From contig JAZRMW010000014.1 of the NCBI GenBank assembly GCA_045647865.1, forward strand, positions 1 through 27,560: a stretch of 27,560 nt of DNA, in the 5' to 3' direction. This document shows positions 1-8,840 of the stretch, piece after piece. Under the pieces are notes generated by a model. That model searched no databases. It worked only from the letters and a program-made list of their open reading frames with translations, and was not told the DNA's origin. The first letter of the stretch is position 1, and each line of letters opens with the position of its first letter. A program made the translations under genes and the position numbers. Source of the stretch: Phocaeicola_A sp045647865. GTDB taxonomy: Bacteria > Bacteroidota > Bacteroidia > Bacteroidales > Bacteroidaceae.

Positions 1-37
1 CGGAGACCTAAATAAACTGGAACTTTGATAATGTATG

Positions 38-112
38 CTGTAGGGGCGGGGTCTGCCCGCCCAGGAATAGTGTACACACCCTTATTAGGGCGGGCAGACC
101 CAGCCCCTACAG
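38..112. repeat. Inverted-repeat element, GTAGGGGC type
   Basis: The left arm 38-62 and right arm 88-112 are complementary at 24 of 25 positions. They begin CTGTAGGGGC and end GCCCCTACAG, and the 25-base centre contains GTGTACAC. A second element with the same GTAGGGG ends lies at 11601-11674. This is consistent with a small dispersed palindromic (REP/MITE-like) element; no mobility gene is visible. Confidence 0.8.
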
Positions 113-266
113 TGGGCAGATGTAATGATTTGCATTAAGATAAGATAAGGTACGCGCGTACGTAATTATATATATGATGTCCCTCTGTTTCCGCTCGTTG
201 CATCCGGTAGAATGAACTGTTTCCGGCTGCTTTATCCGTAAGTTTGTGACTGCTCCAAATGGTATG

Positions 267-376
267 CTTACGGCTTACCCAAGTGAATAACTTACGGCTA
301 CCCCAAGTGGATAGCTTACGGCTTGGGAAATGGATAACTTACGGCTTGACAAGTGGATAACTGTTCACTTGAACAG
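267..376. repeat. 23/24-base tandem repeats plus hairpin
   Basis: Four consecutive units start with CTTACGGCT and mostly end GTGGATAA: 267-290 and 291-314 (24 bases), 315-337 and 338-360 (23 bases). They run directly into a perfect hairpin CTGTTC-actt-GAACAG (361-376), and a degenerate copy of that motif follows near 383-395. There are no spacers, so this is not a CRISPR array. The function is unknown. Confidence 0.85.
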
Positions 377-432
377 CCCCAAACTGTTCACTTGGATGAG
401 CGCTTAAAGTTCATTCGGAAAGTCTTGTATTG

Positions 433-455
433 AAGACGATGGGACGTCTTTTTTT
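433..455 (+). terminator. Probable intrinsic terminator
   Basis: The stem AAGACG/CGTCTT (433-438 and 445-450) with a six-base loop runs into a tract of T residues. It could end transcription coming from before the window and insulate purB. The gene it serves is not in view. Confidence 0.5.
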
Positions 456-615
456 GTCTATGAATGGCATATATTTCTTTCCCTTCCAGTCAATGCACCT
501 TAATCTTTGTGCTTGTTTTCATGTTAATCGGTGAATTTCTCAAATGAATCATCGACTTTTCTCGTCATTCGTGAAAAATAGTGTGACATGCATATAGGAT
601 TTCGATAAAAAGCAG

Positions 616-623
616 TACCTTTG
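616..623 (+). promoter_or_regulatory. purB promoter, -7 element
   Basis: TACCTTTG matches the Bacteroidetes TAnnTTTG element and lies 30 bases before the purB start codon. No clear TTTG is seen at the usual -33 distance. It probably drives purB and perhaps the two genes behind it. Confidence 0.6.
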
Positions 624-652
624 CAGCCAGATAATTATCATTTATATTTTTT

Positions 653-1999
653 ATGGAGCTCGATATTCTTACGGCTATATCACCTATTGATGGCCGCTAC
701 AGAGGAAAGGCGGGAGCCTTGGCCTCTTATTTTTCTGAATTTGCACTGATTAAGTACCGTGTGCAAGTGGAAATCGAATATTTTATTACCCTGTGTGAAT
801 TACCTTTGCCACAGTTGAAGGAGTTCGATTCAACTCTTTTTGAAGCTTTGCGTGACATCTATCGTAATTTCTCGGAAGCCGATGCTGCTCGCATTAAAGA
901 GATTGAGGGCGTGACAAATCACGACGTGAAGGCTGTGGAGTATTTCATTAAGGAACAATTCGACAAGTTGGGAGGATTGGATGCTTATAAGGAATTCATC
1001 CATTTTGGACTTACTTCACAGGATATCAATAATACTTCTGTTCCTCTTTCTATCAAAGAAGCTTTGGATGATGTCTATTATCCGTTGATGGCTGAACTGA
1101 TTGACCAGTTGAAAGCCTATGCAGAGGAGTGGAAGGAGATCCCCATGTTGGCTAAAACTCATGGTCAGCCTGCGTCACCTACCCGATTGGGCAAGGAGGT
1201 AATGGTATTTGTATATCGTTTGGAAAAGCAACTTGCTGTGTTGAAAGCTTGTCCGTTGACCGCTAAGTTTGGTGGTGCAACGGGTAACTACAATGCTCAT
1301 AATGTGGCCTATCCTCAGTATGATTGGAAAACTTTCGGAAACCGTTTTGTTGCTGAAAAGTTGGGTCTTGAGCGTGAGGAATATACTACTCAAATTTCCA
1401 ACTACGACAACTTGGGTGCTATCTTTGATACGATGAAACGTATCAATACGATTATGATAGACATGAATCGCGACTTCTGGCAGTATATCTCCATGGAGTA
1501 CTTCAAGCAGAAGATTAAGGCAGGAGAGGTTGGCTCAAGCGCTATGCCCCACAAAGTGAACCCCATTGATTTTGAGAACTCTGAAGGAAACTTGGGCGTG
1601 GCCAATGCTGTGCTCGAACACTTGTCTGCTAAGTTGCCTATTTCACGTTTGCAGCGCGATTTGACGGATTCAACCGTTTTGCGTAATGTGGGTGTTCCTT
1701 TCGGTCATATTGTGATTGCAGTACAAAGTACCTTGAAGGGGTTGCGTAAATTATTATTGAATGAAACAGCCATTTATCGTGACCTCGACAACTGCTGGAG
1801 TGTTGTTGCTGAAGCTATCCAGACCGTGTTGCGCCGTGAGGCTTATCCCAATCCTTATGAGGCATTGAAGGCTCTCACTCGTACCAACCAAGCAATTACT
1901 GAAGAGTCAATAAAAACGTTTATTGAAGAACTAAATGTCAGCGAAAACGTTAAGGAAGAGTTGAGAGTTATTTCTCCGCGCACTTACACCGGAGTATGA
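653..1999 (+). CDS. purB: Adenylosuccinate lyase
   Basis: PurB acts in the cytoplasm in two steps of purine synthesis: it releases fumarate from SAICAR to give AICAR, and from adenylosuccinate to give AMP. At 448 aa this is a full-length member of the fumarase/aspartase superfamily. Visible motifs are HFGLTSQD (117-124), the region with catalytic His at THGQPASPT (169-177) and the superfamily signature GSSAMPHKVNP (294-304), whose flexible loop carries the catalytic serine. The ATG at 653 gives the conserved N-terminus (LTAISPIDGRY) and sits 30 bases after a TAnnTTTG element. A pseudouridine synthase and asnS follow on the same strand with short gaps, an arrangement common in Bacteroidales. 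Confidence 0.97.
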   Translation: MELDILTAISPIDGRYRGKAGALASYFSEFALIKYRVQVEIEYFITLCELPLPQLKEFDSTLFEALRDIYRNFSEADAARIKEIEGVTNHDVKAVEYFIKEQFDKLGGLDAYKEFIHFGLTSQDINNTSVPLSIKEALDDVYYPLMAELIDQLKAYAEEWKEIPMLAKTHGQPASPTRLGKEVMVFVYRLEKQLAVLKACPLTAKFGGATGNYNAHNVAYPQYDWKTFGNRFVAEKLGLEREEYTTQISNYDNLGAIFDTMKRINTIMIDMNRDFWQYISMEYFKQKIKAGEVGSSAMPHKVNPIDFENSEGNLGVANAVLEHLSAKLPISRLQRDLTDSTVLRNVGVPFGHIVIAVQSTLKGLRKLLLNETAIYRDLDNCWSVVAEAIQTVLRREAYPNPYEALKALTRTNQAITEESIKTFIEELNVSENVKEELRVISPRTYTGV

Positions 2000-2068
2000 T
2001 TCCAATAAAAAATAGAGTAAAAAAACAAAAGCCCGCGAGGGCGTAATTCAAAGATTAAGGAAATAGAT

Positions 2069-3451
2069 ATGTTGACAGACAAAGAAAATTGGCGCAATAG
2101 CTCTGATGAGAATCAGGAAAGCGCAAATGGTTACAACCGTTCGTTTAACCGTGAGAACCGATTCAATAGTTACAACAATTACAATCGTGAGGAGGGTGGA
2201 CAGCGCTCTTTCCGTCCCAATGGATACGGTAATCGTATGAATGGTGGTGGTATGGGAAATCGTACAGATCGTCCGCAACGTCCGCGTTTTACCCGTTCAT
2301 CGGATAATGCAGCAGGAGGTGGTGAAGGTCGTCCTCGCTTCACCCGAGTGAATGGTAATACAGAAGGCGCAGGATATGCACCGCGTTTTTCACGTCCTCA
2401 ACGTTCGTATGATAATAACCGTCAAGAAGGTGGTGAGGGTCGTCCTTTCCGTTCTTCTTCTTACAATGCTGGCCGTCCTTCTTTTGGAAACAATTCTCGT
2501 CCTCGTTTCAATAATGGCGGTGGATTTAACAACAATAGTGAGGAGCGTCCTTGGCGTAGTAATGCTGGTGGAACTTATGGACAGGACCGTCCACAGCATC
2601 GTCCTGGTGGATACAATAATGGTGGCGGTCGTCCTCAAGGAGGAATGCGTCAGCGTACAGCTGGATACAATCCCAATGCCAAGTACAGCAAGAAGAAACA
2701 GATTGAATATAAGGAGATTCTGGCAGATCCGAACGAACCAATCCGTTTGAATAAGTATTTGGCCAATGCAGGTATCTGCTCTCGCCGTGAAGCTGATGAG
2801 TTTATCACAGCAGGTGTTGTCTCAGTGAATGGTGAGATTGTTACCGAATTGGGAACAAAGGTACTTCGTTCAGATGTGATTAAATTCCATGACCAGGCTG
2901 TGAATGCTGAGCGTAAGGTCTATATTTTGTTGAATAAGCCGAAAGATTGTGTGACTACTACCGATGATCCCCAAGAGCGTAAAACGGTAATGGAATTGGT
3001 GAAAGACGCTTGTGCAGAGCGTATTTATCCTGTAGGCCGATTGGACCGTAATACTACTGGTGTCCTACTGTTGACTAACGATGGTGATTTGGCTTCCAAA
3101 TTGACACATCCCAAGTTCTTGAAAAAGAAAATCTATCATGTATATTGTGACAAGAATGTGACTAAGGCTGATTTGGATCAGATTGCAGCAGGTATCACTT
3201 TGGAAGATGGTGAAATTCATGCTGATGCCATCAGTTATGCTCATGAGACAGACAAGAAACAGGTAGGTATTGAAATTCACTCAGGAAAGAACCGTATCGT
3301 ACGCCGTATATTCGAATCATTGGGATACAAGGTGGTAAAGTTGGATCGCGTATCGTTTGCCGGACTTACTAAGAAAGGACTCCGTCGTGGCGATTGGCGA
3401 TTCTTGACAGAAGCTGAAGTGAATATGTTGCGTATGGGTGCATTTGCATAA
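2069..3451 (+). CDS. RluB/RsuA-type pseudouridine synthase with disordered N-tail
   Basis: This predicted enzyme isomerises a uridine in ribosomal RNA to pseudouridine. Residues 1-210 are low complexity, rich in Arg, Gly, Asn, Ser and Tyr with many RPRF/GRP/GGY motifs, and are probably disordered and RNA-binding. An S4 RNA-binding domain follows (about 225-270, IRLNKYLANAGICSRREAD). The RsuA/RluB catalytic domain comes next, with GRLDRNTTGVLLLTNDGDL (323-341) containing the catalytic Asp326, and the later motif KNRIVRRIF. Bacterial family members are usually 230-300 aa, so the 460 aa length is due to the tail, as in other Bacteroidales. The gene lies 69 bases after purB and 23 before asnS, so it is probably cotranscribed. 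Whether the target is 23S (RluB) or another site cannot be told. Confidence 0.92.
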   Translation: MLTDKENWRNSSDENQESANGYNRSFNRENRFNSYNNYNREEGGQRSFRPNGYGNRMNGGGMGNRTDRPQRPRFTRSSDNAAGGGEGRPRFTRVNGNTEGAGYAPRFSRPQRSYDNNRQEGGEGRPFRSSSYNAGRPSFGNNSRPRFNNGGGFNNNSEERPWRSNAGGTYGQDRPQHRPGGYNNGGGRPQGGMRQRTAGYNPNAKYSKKKQIEYKEILADPNEPIRLNKYLANAGICSRREADEFITAGVVSVNGEIVTELGTKVLRSDVIKFHDQAVNAERKVYILLNKPKDCVTTTDDPQERKTVMELVKDACAERIYPVGRLDRNTTGVLLLTNDGDLASKLTHPKFLKKKIYHVYCDKNVTKADLDQIAAGITLEDGEIHADAISYAHETDKKQVGIEIHSGKNRIVRRIFESLGYKVVKLDRVSFAGLTKKGLRRGDWRFLTEAEVNMLRMGAFA

Positions 3452-3474
3452 TAAACGATAGAGAGAATACATTT

Positions 3475-4878
3475 ATGGAAAATATTTGCAGAACAAAGAT
3501 AGTTGACCTGTTGAAACGTACCGATTTCGGTGCAATGGTTAACGTGAAAGGATGGGTACGTACCCGTCGTGGAAGCAAGCAGGTGAACTTCATCGCCTTG
3601 AATGATGGTTCAACCATTAACAACGTGCAGATTGTAGTGGATGTGGCTAACTTCGATGAAGAGATGTTGAAACTCATCACAACTGGCGCTTGCTTGAGTG
3701 TAAATGGAGAATTGGTTGAGTCTGTCGGTTCCGGTCAGACCGCCGAAATCCAAGCACGAGAGATTGAAGTATTGGGAACTTGCGACAATACTTATCCGTT
3801 GCAGAAGAAGGGACACTCTATGGAGTTCCTCCGCGAGATTGCCCACTTGCGCCCACGTACCAATACTTTTGGTGCCGTGTACCGCATCCGCCACAATATG
3901 GCGATGGCTATCCACAACTTCTTCCACCAGAAGGGGTTCTTCTATTTCAATGCTCCCATCATTACCGCTTCTGACTGTGAGGGTGCCGGACAGATGTTCC
4001 AGGTGACAACCATGAACCTCTATGATTTGAAGAAGGATGAGAATGGTTCCATTATCTATGACGATGATTTCTTTGGCAAGCAGGCCAGCCTTACTGTTTC
4101 CGGTCAGTTGGAAGGTGAATTGGCCGCAACTGCTTTGGGAGCTATCTATACATTTGGTCCTACATTCCGTGCCGAGAACTCTAACACTCCTCGTCACTTG
4201 GCTGAGTTCTGGATGGTTGAGCCGGAAGTGGCTTTTGCTGACCTCACCGAATTGATGAATCTTGAGGAAGAGTTCATCAAGTTTTGTGTTAATTGGGCAT
4301 TAGAGAACTGTAAGGACGACCTTGAATTCCTTAACAAGATGGTGGATAAGGGGCTTATCGAACGTTTACAAAGCGTAGTTAAGGCCGACTTTGTACGTTT
4401 GCCTTATACTGAAGGAATCAAGATTTTGGAAGAGGCTATCGCTCAGGGACGTAAGTTTGAGTTCCCCGTATATTGGGGTTGCGACTTGGCAAGCGAGCAT
4501 GAACGTTTCCTTGTGGAAGAACATTTCCAGAAACCTGTCATCATGACCGATTATCCGAAGGAAATCAAAGCTTTCTACATGAAGCAGAACGAGGATGGAA
4601 AGACTGTTCAAGGAACCGATGTCCTCTTCCCACAGATTGGCGAAATTATCGGTGGAAGCGTGCGTGAGGAAAGTTACGACAAGTTGATGACTCGTATCAA
4701 GGAATTGGACATCCCCATGAAGGATATGTGGTGGTATCTGGATACTCGTAAGTACGGTACTTGTCCTCATGCTGGTTTTGGCCTTGGTTTCGAGCGCTTG
4801 TTACTGTTTGTTACAGGTATGACCAATATCCGTGATGTCATTCCTTTCCCCCGTACACCGCGTAACGCTGAGTTTTAA
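3475..4878 (+). CDS. asnS: Asparagine-tRNA ligase
   Basis: This cytoplasmic class IIb aminoacyl-tRNA synthetase charges tRNA-Asn with asparagine. The 467 aa length is normal. The N-terminal OB-fold anticodon-binding domain covers about 15-105 (VNVKGWVRTRRGSKQVNFIAL). Class II motif 2 is at 231-250 (FRAENSNTPRHLAEFWMVEP). Motif 3 is near the C-terminus (GFGLGFERLLLFVTGMTNIR), and the protein ends in the family's DVIPFPRTP tail. The ATG at 3475 is 23 bases after the preceding stop and the N-terminus fits the family. A strong terminator follows at 4981-5022. Confidence 0.97.
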   Translation: MENICRTKIVDLLKRTDFGAMVNVKGWVRTRRGSKQVNFIALNDGSTINNVQIVVDVANFDEEMLKLITTGACLSVNGELVESVGSGQTAEIQAREIEVLGTCDNTYPLQKKGHSMEFLREIAHLRPRTNTFGAVYRIRHNMAMAIHNFFHQKGFFYFNAPIITASDCEGAGQMFQVTTMNLYDLKKDENGSIIYDDDFFGKQASLTVSGQLEGELAATALGAIYTFGPTFRAENSNTPRHLAEFWMVEPEVAFADLTELMNLEEEFIKFCVNWALENCKDDLEFLNKMVDKGLIERLQSVVKADFVRLPYTEGIKILEEAIAQGRKFEFPVYWGCDLASEHERFLVEEHFQKPVIMTDYPKEIKAFYMKQNEDGKTVQGTDVLFPQIGEIIGGSVREESYDKLMTRIKELDIPMKDMWWYLDTRKYGTCPHAGFGLGFERLLLFVTGMTNIRDVIPFPRTPRNAEF

Positions 4879-4978
4879 TTTGCTGGAACTGAGAAATACG
4901 AATAATTGAGATGAGATCTCTCGTTTAAAATTATCGTTGTGTCTTTCGTTCCTCAGCAGATTGGGAAATAAAGAAAAA

Positions 4979-5022
4979 GGACTCATTCTCTCTTGTTTTA
5001 AGGAGAGAGTGAGTTTTTTTTT
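4979..5022 (+). terminator. Intrinsic terminator after asnS
   Basis: A long stem, with arms about 4981-4994 and 5000-5014 (ACTCA paired with TGAGT, then a CTCTC/GAGAG core with one bulge), is followed directly by a run of T residues. It closes the purB-asnS transcript. Confidence 0.85.
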
Positions 5023-5052
5023 GTACCTTTAGTAAAGATTCCGGCTTAAACG

Positions 5053-5083
5053 TTTGCTGTTTCAATAAAAATAGATACTTTTG
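5053..5083 (+). promoter_or_regulatory. Promoter of the DUF4488 gene
   Basis: TTTG (5053-5056), a 19-base spacer and TACTTTTG (5076-5083) match the Bacteroidetes primary-sigma consensus exactly. Transcription should start near 5090, about 30 bases before the ATG. Confidence 0.8.
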
Positions 5084-5120
5084 TCCAAAAAAGAACTGTT
5101 AACTTAAAAAATATACCAGT

Positions 5121-5606
5121 ATGAAAAGACCATTTTTATTGACTTTGGTTGTAGCGTTGCTCAGCATGTCTGCAACAGTCGCATGGGGGCAAAAGAAAGG
5201 ACGTGTCGATTTGGAAGGAATTTGGCAAATGTGTTTTTATGTGTCGGGTGCTCAAGGTGCTCCCAGTACATTACGTGCGGGAAATACATTCAAAATCCTT
5301 GCAGGGGATGGACAGATTACCAATTTTACGGTTATTCCCGGTCGGGGAGCAATCATTACAGGTATTGGTACTTATAAAGTGAAGAACAATGTCCTTCGTG
5401 AGAGCATGAAGAAGAATATCCATTTGCCAATGCTTGACGGGCAGGACAATGATTTGCAGTTTGTTCTCAGCGAAGACGGTAATGTGATGTCTGTGAAATT
5501 CTTTATTAAAGAGGATTCTCAAGGCCATGTGATTGATGCTTGGCATTATGAGACTTGGCGTCGTGTAGAGATGCCTGCTGAATATCCGCAGGATTTGGTG
5601 AGATAA
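5121..5606 (+). CDS. Secreted DUF4488-family protein
   Basis: This 161 aa protein begins with a signal peptide (MKRPFLLTLVVALLSMSATVAWGQ, about 1-24), so it is exported. The mature part starts with LEGIWQMCFYVSG and ends with WHYETWRRVEMPAEYPQDLVR. From memory this is the DUF4488 family, a lipocalin-like beta-barrel fold common in Bacteroidales; its function is unknown. No lipobox cysteine follows the signal, so the protein is probably periplasmic. It has its own promoter (5053-5083) and terminator (5629-5663), so it is monocistronic. Confidence 0.8.
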   Translation: MKRPFLLTLVVALLSMSATVAWGQKKGRVDLEGIWQMCFYVSGAQGAPSTLRAGNTFKILAGDGQITNFTVIPGRGAIITGIGTYKVKNNVLRESMKKNIHLPMLDGQDNDLQFVLSEDGNVMSVKFFIKEDSQGHVIDAWHYETWRRVEMPAEYPQDLVR

Positions 5607-5628
5607 TCTTTCTGATGATTCATAAATG

Positions 5629-5663
5629 AAGGCTGTACCCGTTTCGGTATAGCCTTTCTCTTT
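5629..5663 (+). terminator. Intrinsic terminator after the DUF4488 gene
   Basis: The arms AGGCTGTACC and GGTATAGCCT (5630-5639 and 5646-5655) pair with one G-U pair, followed by TTCTCTTT. Confidence 0.75.
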
Positions 5664-5695
5664 AGATATACTTTGTATTAAAATTTATTTATTCT

Positions 5696-5727
5696 TTTAC
5701 ATAAGTCAGAAGAAACGTTTATATTTG
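5696..5727 (+). promoter_or_regulatory. Promoter of the GH2 gene
   Basis: TATATTTG (5720-5727) is a TAnnTTTG element 54 bases before the GH2 start codon. A T-rich TTTA (5696-5699) lies 20 bases upstream as a weak -33 element. Confidence 0.6.
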
Positions 5728-5781
5728 CAAAATATTTGTAGATTCCTCATCTGAACATATAATAATACTAATTCCATAAAG

Positions 5782-8178
5782 ATGAAAAAACAGATTCTGT
5801 ATTTGGCAGCTCTATTCATGATGTTTGCCGTACACGCTTCCGCAGAAGGAAGAAAAGTCGAGAGTTTTAATTTCGGTTGGCGTTTTGTGCTGGAGAATGT
5901 GGCCGGTGCAGAGCAACCACAGTTTGATGACAGCCAGTGGCGTACAGTGAACCTTCCCCACGATTTTCAGATTGAACAGCCTTGGGTTGCTCCTGATGCC
6001 AGTGAACGTGCTGATAACAGCGACCCCGGTGCCAATATCCGCAGTCGTCTCAGCAGTCGTGGTTTCAAAGAGATGGGTATTGGTTGGTATCGCAAAACCT
6101 TCACTCCCGATGATTCTTGGAAGGGTCAGCGTGTAGTCTTGGACTTCGAGGGTATCATGTATGTGGGTGATGTTTATCTGAATGGTCAGCTCATTGGTGG
6201 GACAGATTATGGATACGTAGGTTTTGAGGTTGATGTAACCAGACTGTTGAAGTTTGGCCAACCAAACGTTTTGGCCGTGAAGGCTGATACTCGCGAGCCC
6301 AACAATTCACGTTGGTACACGGGTGGTGGCCTCTACCGTGATGTGGATGTAGTGATTACTGACCCGAAGGTTTACTTGATGCGCCATCCTCTTTATATTA
6401 CCACTCCTCAAGTTTCGGATGCTGAAGCTACAGTTTCTGTTCAGGCAGAAGTCGCTTGTTACAATCGTCAGTCTGTTAAAGCCGAGGTGGTTATCACTGA
6501 TGCTGAAGGAAACGAAGTGGCTCGGAAGATGCAGGAGTTCAAACGTCGCCAATCGACTTATGAATACAAGTTCGACGACATAAAGTTGCAGAATCCTAAA
6601 TTGTGGGATTGCGAAAATCCTCACCTCTACACCGCTCAAGTGACTGTTTTCCATGCAGACGGTAAAGTTGCAGACCGTGTGACAGAACAGTTTGGTGTAC
6701 GCACTGTAGAATTTGCTCCCGAATACGGTATGAAGCTCAATGGCAAGAAAGTGCTCTTGAAGGGTATTGCCAATCACCATTCACTTGGAGCGTTGGGTTC
6801 GGCTGCTTATCCCCGTGCCATCGAGAAGCGTATCCAACTTCTCAAGGAGTTTGGTGTGAACCATATCCGTACCTCTCACAATCCCTATAGCGAGGACTTC
6901 ATGGACTTGTGCGACAAATATGGTATTCTTGTTGTAGATGAACTCTATGACAAGTGGCTCGACCAATATTGTGGTGGTCGTGCTCCTTGGGCTTTGTTGT
7001 GGCAGAAAGATATTCCCGAATGGATCAAGCGCGACCGCAATCATCCTTCGGTAGTCTTCTGGAGCCTTGGTAACGAGTTGCAGACCTATTGGCATTTGCC
7101 TCATGCCGACTGGGGTGTGACTCCCTACCGTATGCAACGCGAATTGTTGAAACGTTATGACGATACCCGCCTCATTACTGTAGCCATGCATCCCCGTGGA
7201 CGCCACATGGATACCGATTCATTGCCCGCTCCTCTGGTACACGAGACTGATATTGCTTCTTACAACTACCGCTATATGTACTTCCCTGGTGACAGCAAGA
7301 ATTTCCCCCATATGAAGTTCTATCAGAGCGAAGCAAACACCAGCAACATGGGACCTAACTTCTTCGAAATGGATCTCGACAAAGTTATCGGTTTGGCTTA
7401 TTGGGGACAGATTGACTACTTGGGCGAGAGTGGTGGTTGGCCTGCTAAGGGATGGGCACAGGGCGTCTTCGACATCTCTCTCCAACCCAAGCCTATCGCT
7501 TACTTCCTGAAGAGTTTCTTCAGCGATGAGCCGTTGGTGCACATCGGTATCGTGGAAAGCGAGGAAGACCGCATGTGGAACGGTGTGCAGACTGGTGTGG
7601 CACGCATGAACGACCACTGGAATCACAAGACCGACGAGGAACTGTCGCTCTTTACCTATACTAATGGCGACGAAGTGGAACTAATCATGAACGGAAAGAG
7701 TCTCGGAAAGAAACCGAATACGGAAGGTCGCGACCGCAACCGTATCCGTTGGAACAAGGTGAAGTATGTTCCCGGTTACTTGGAGGCAATAGCCTATAAG
7801 AATGGTAAGGTGATTGCCCGTCATCGTATCGAGACAACTGGTAAGGTGAAGAAACTCATTGTAGAGCCCGACAATAGCAACTGGAAGGCCGATGGTATGG
7901 ATCTCCAGCACCTGCGTGTGTATGCCGTTGACAGCAAAGGACGCCGTGTTCCCGATGTGAACAGTCATCTCCGTTTTCGCGTGGAAGGTGATGCCAGCAT
8001 CGTAGCCGTAGATAACGGTAACATCGTTTCTCACGAGCTCCATGCTGTGCCCGAGCGTGATCTTTTCCACGGTTCGGCTCTCGTCATCCTTCGTGCCGGT
8101 CAGACTCCCGGACAGATTACCCTTATTACTGAGTGCGACGACTTCAAGACTGTGAAGACCAAGTTGCAGACGAAGTAA
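5782..8178 (+). CDS. Secreted GH2 beta-galactosidase-type glycosidase
   Basis: This is a retaining exo-glycosidase of family GH2, most like Bacteroidales beta-galactosidases; beta-glucuronidase or similar activity is possible. A signal peptide covers residues 1-21 (cleavage after HASA). The jelly-roll sugar-binding domain is about 25-195, the Ig-like domain about 200-308 and the TIM barrel about 310-600. The acid/base is predicted at Glu432 in FWSLGNE and the nucleophile at Glu517 in FYQSEAN. A DUF4982-like domain (about 618-680) and a GH2 C-terminal domain 5-like module (about 690-795) follow. The length of 798 aa is normal. It has its own promoter, and a palindromic repeat follows. With no SusC/SusD pair nearby, the substrate cannot be inferred. 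Confidence 0.9.
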   Translation: MKKQILYLAALFMMFAVHASAEGRKVESFNFGWRFVLENVAGAEQPQFDDSQWRTVNLPHDFQIEQPWVAPDASERADNSDPGANIRSRLSSRGFKEMGIGWYRKTFTPDDSWKGQRVVLDFEGIMYVGDVYLNGQLIGGTDYGYVGFEVDVTRLLKFGQPNVLAVKADTREPNNSRWYTGGGLYRDVDVVITDPKVYLMRHPLYITTPQVSDAEATVSVQAEVACYNRQSVKAEVVITDAEGNEVARKMQEFKRRQSTYEYKFDDIKLQNPKLWDCENPHLYTAQVTVFHADGKVADRVTEQFGVRTVEFAPEYGMKLNGKKVLLKGIANHHSLGALGSAAYPRAIEKRIQLLKEFGVNHIRTSHNPYSEDFMDLCDKYGILVVDELYDKWLDQYCGGRAPWALLWQKDIPEWIKRDRNHPSVVFWSLGNELQTYWHLPHADWGVTPYRMQRELLKRYDDTRLITVAMHPRGRHMDTDSLPAPLVHETDIASYNYRYMYFPGDSKNFPHMKFYQSEANTSNMGPNFFEMDLDKVIGLAYWGQIDYLGESGGWPAKGWAQGVFDISLQPKPIAYFLKSFFSDEPLVHIGIVESEEDRMWNGVQTGVARMNDHWNHKTDEELSLFTYTNGDEVELIMNGKSLGKKPNTEGRDRNRIRWNKVKYVPGYLEAIAYKNGKVIARHRIETTGKVKKLIVEPDNSNWKADGMDLQHLRVYAVDSKGRRVPDVNSHLRFRVEGDASIVAVDNGNIVSHELHAVPERDLFHGSALVILRAGQTPGQITLITECDDFKTVKTKLQTK

Positions 8179-8192
8179 TAACTGATGAATTA

Positions 8193-8258
8193 GGCGCGGA
8201 TTACGCGGATTACACGGATAATTATAAAAGATCCGCGTTAATCCGTGTAATCCGTGCC
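8193..8258. repeat. Palindromic repeat, ATCCGTG type
   Basis: The left arm 8193-8219 (GGCGCGGATTACGCGG...) and right arm 8231-8258 (...ATCCGTGTAATCCGTGCC) are imperfectly complementary around an AT-rich loop. Each arm contains direct copies of GGATTAC or ATCCGTG. A half-copy lies at 11695-11720. This is a dispersed intergenic repeat that may also act as a hairpin between the GH2 and lipoprotein genes. Confidence 0.7.
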
Positions 8259-8285
8259 AAAACATTATCACATAAGAAACAGATT

Positions 8286-8840
8286 ATGAAGAAATCCATT
8301 CTTACAGCCTTTACTATCCTCTCTTTCATTGCTTGCGACAACGATGATGAGCGTATCGTCATCAACGAAGAAATTCCTACGGACAAAGAAGAGACGGTGG
8401 AGTATGCGACTTTTCAGGTCAATTACACCTTCTCAGCAAGTGAAGACTTCAGACATTTCTATCATTTTCTTATTGGCTATGTGGATGTGGAAGGCCAGCA
8501 ACACATTGATACACTGAAGGGTGATGAATGGCAATATTCCGTAGCTCCCACTCCGATGGCCGAAGTACCCGAGAAGTTCCTGTGTGTCATTCGTGCCGTG
8601 CGAAAGAAGGATATACCCGAACTGACAAAATATGCCTATTTGCTCAGCTACGAAAAAGACGTAACGGTAACCGTTGCCAATGCTGATGGTAGTAAAGTCC
8701 GTACATTTGACGGTGGTCCTATGACATCGTGGTCATGGCAGGCTTCACCCACAAGCATGGGAGAATTTCTTGTGTCATATTCTAATATCAGCTTGGTAGA
8801 TTTTGTATTGGAGAAATCCGCATTTTCAAGTTTGGAGTAA
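8286..8840 (+). CDS. Small lipoprotein, unknown function
   Basis: I choose the ATG at 8286. The frame is open from 8133, but that part overlaps the GH2 gene and the palindromic repeat and does not look like protein. From 8286 the product is 184 aa with a lipoprotein signal, MKKSILTAFTILSFIAC, Cys17 being the likely lipidated residue. Acidic residues follow (DNDDE), resembling the Bacteroidetes surface-export signal of lipoproteins, so surface display is plausible. The rest is predicted soluble beta-rich sequence (FQVNYTFSASEDFRHFYHFLIGYVD) that I cannot place in a family. It may be read through from the GH2 gene; no promoter is obvious just upstream. Confidence 0.75.
   Translation: MKKSILTAFTILSFIACDNDDERIVINEEIPTDKEETVEYATFQVNYTFSASEDFRHFYHFLIGYVDVEGQQHIDTLKGDEWQYSVAPTPMAEVPEKFLCVIRAVRKKDIPELTKYAYLLSYEKDVTVTVANADGSKVRTFDGGPMTSWSWQASPTSMGEFLVSYSNISLVDFVLEKSAFSSLE

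Larger units (their letters stand above)
1..652. other. Repeat-rich leader upstream of purB
   Basis: I find no convincing coding frame in this stretch. It holds a large inverted repeat (38-112), 23/24-base tandem units (267-360) ending in a small hairpin, a terminator-like hairpin (433-455) and a Bacteroidetes-type promoter element (616-623). Each is listed separately. Confidence 0.7.

Noticed and set aside
267..395. CRISPR array
   Set aside because: The units are back to back with no spacers, and no cas genes are in the window.
2031..2042. GCCC-GCGA-GGGC hairpin between purB and the pseudouridine synthase as a terminator
   Set aside because: The stem is only four pairs and no T tract follows; cotranscription of the genes is more likely.
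3610..4197. Minus-strand open frame inside asnS
   Set aside because: asnS is certain on the plus strand, and the antisense translation has no recognisable domain or control signals.
7681..8271. Minus-strand open frame over the GH2 3' end
   Set aside because: It overlaps a clear GH2 coding region and a palindromic repeat, and has no family features.
8133..8285. N-terminal extension of the small lipoprotein
   Set aside because: The extension overlaps the GH2 gene and the ATCCGTG repeat. A lipoprotein signal begins exactly at the ATG at 8286.
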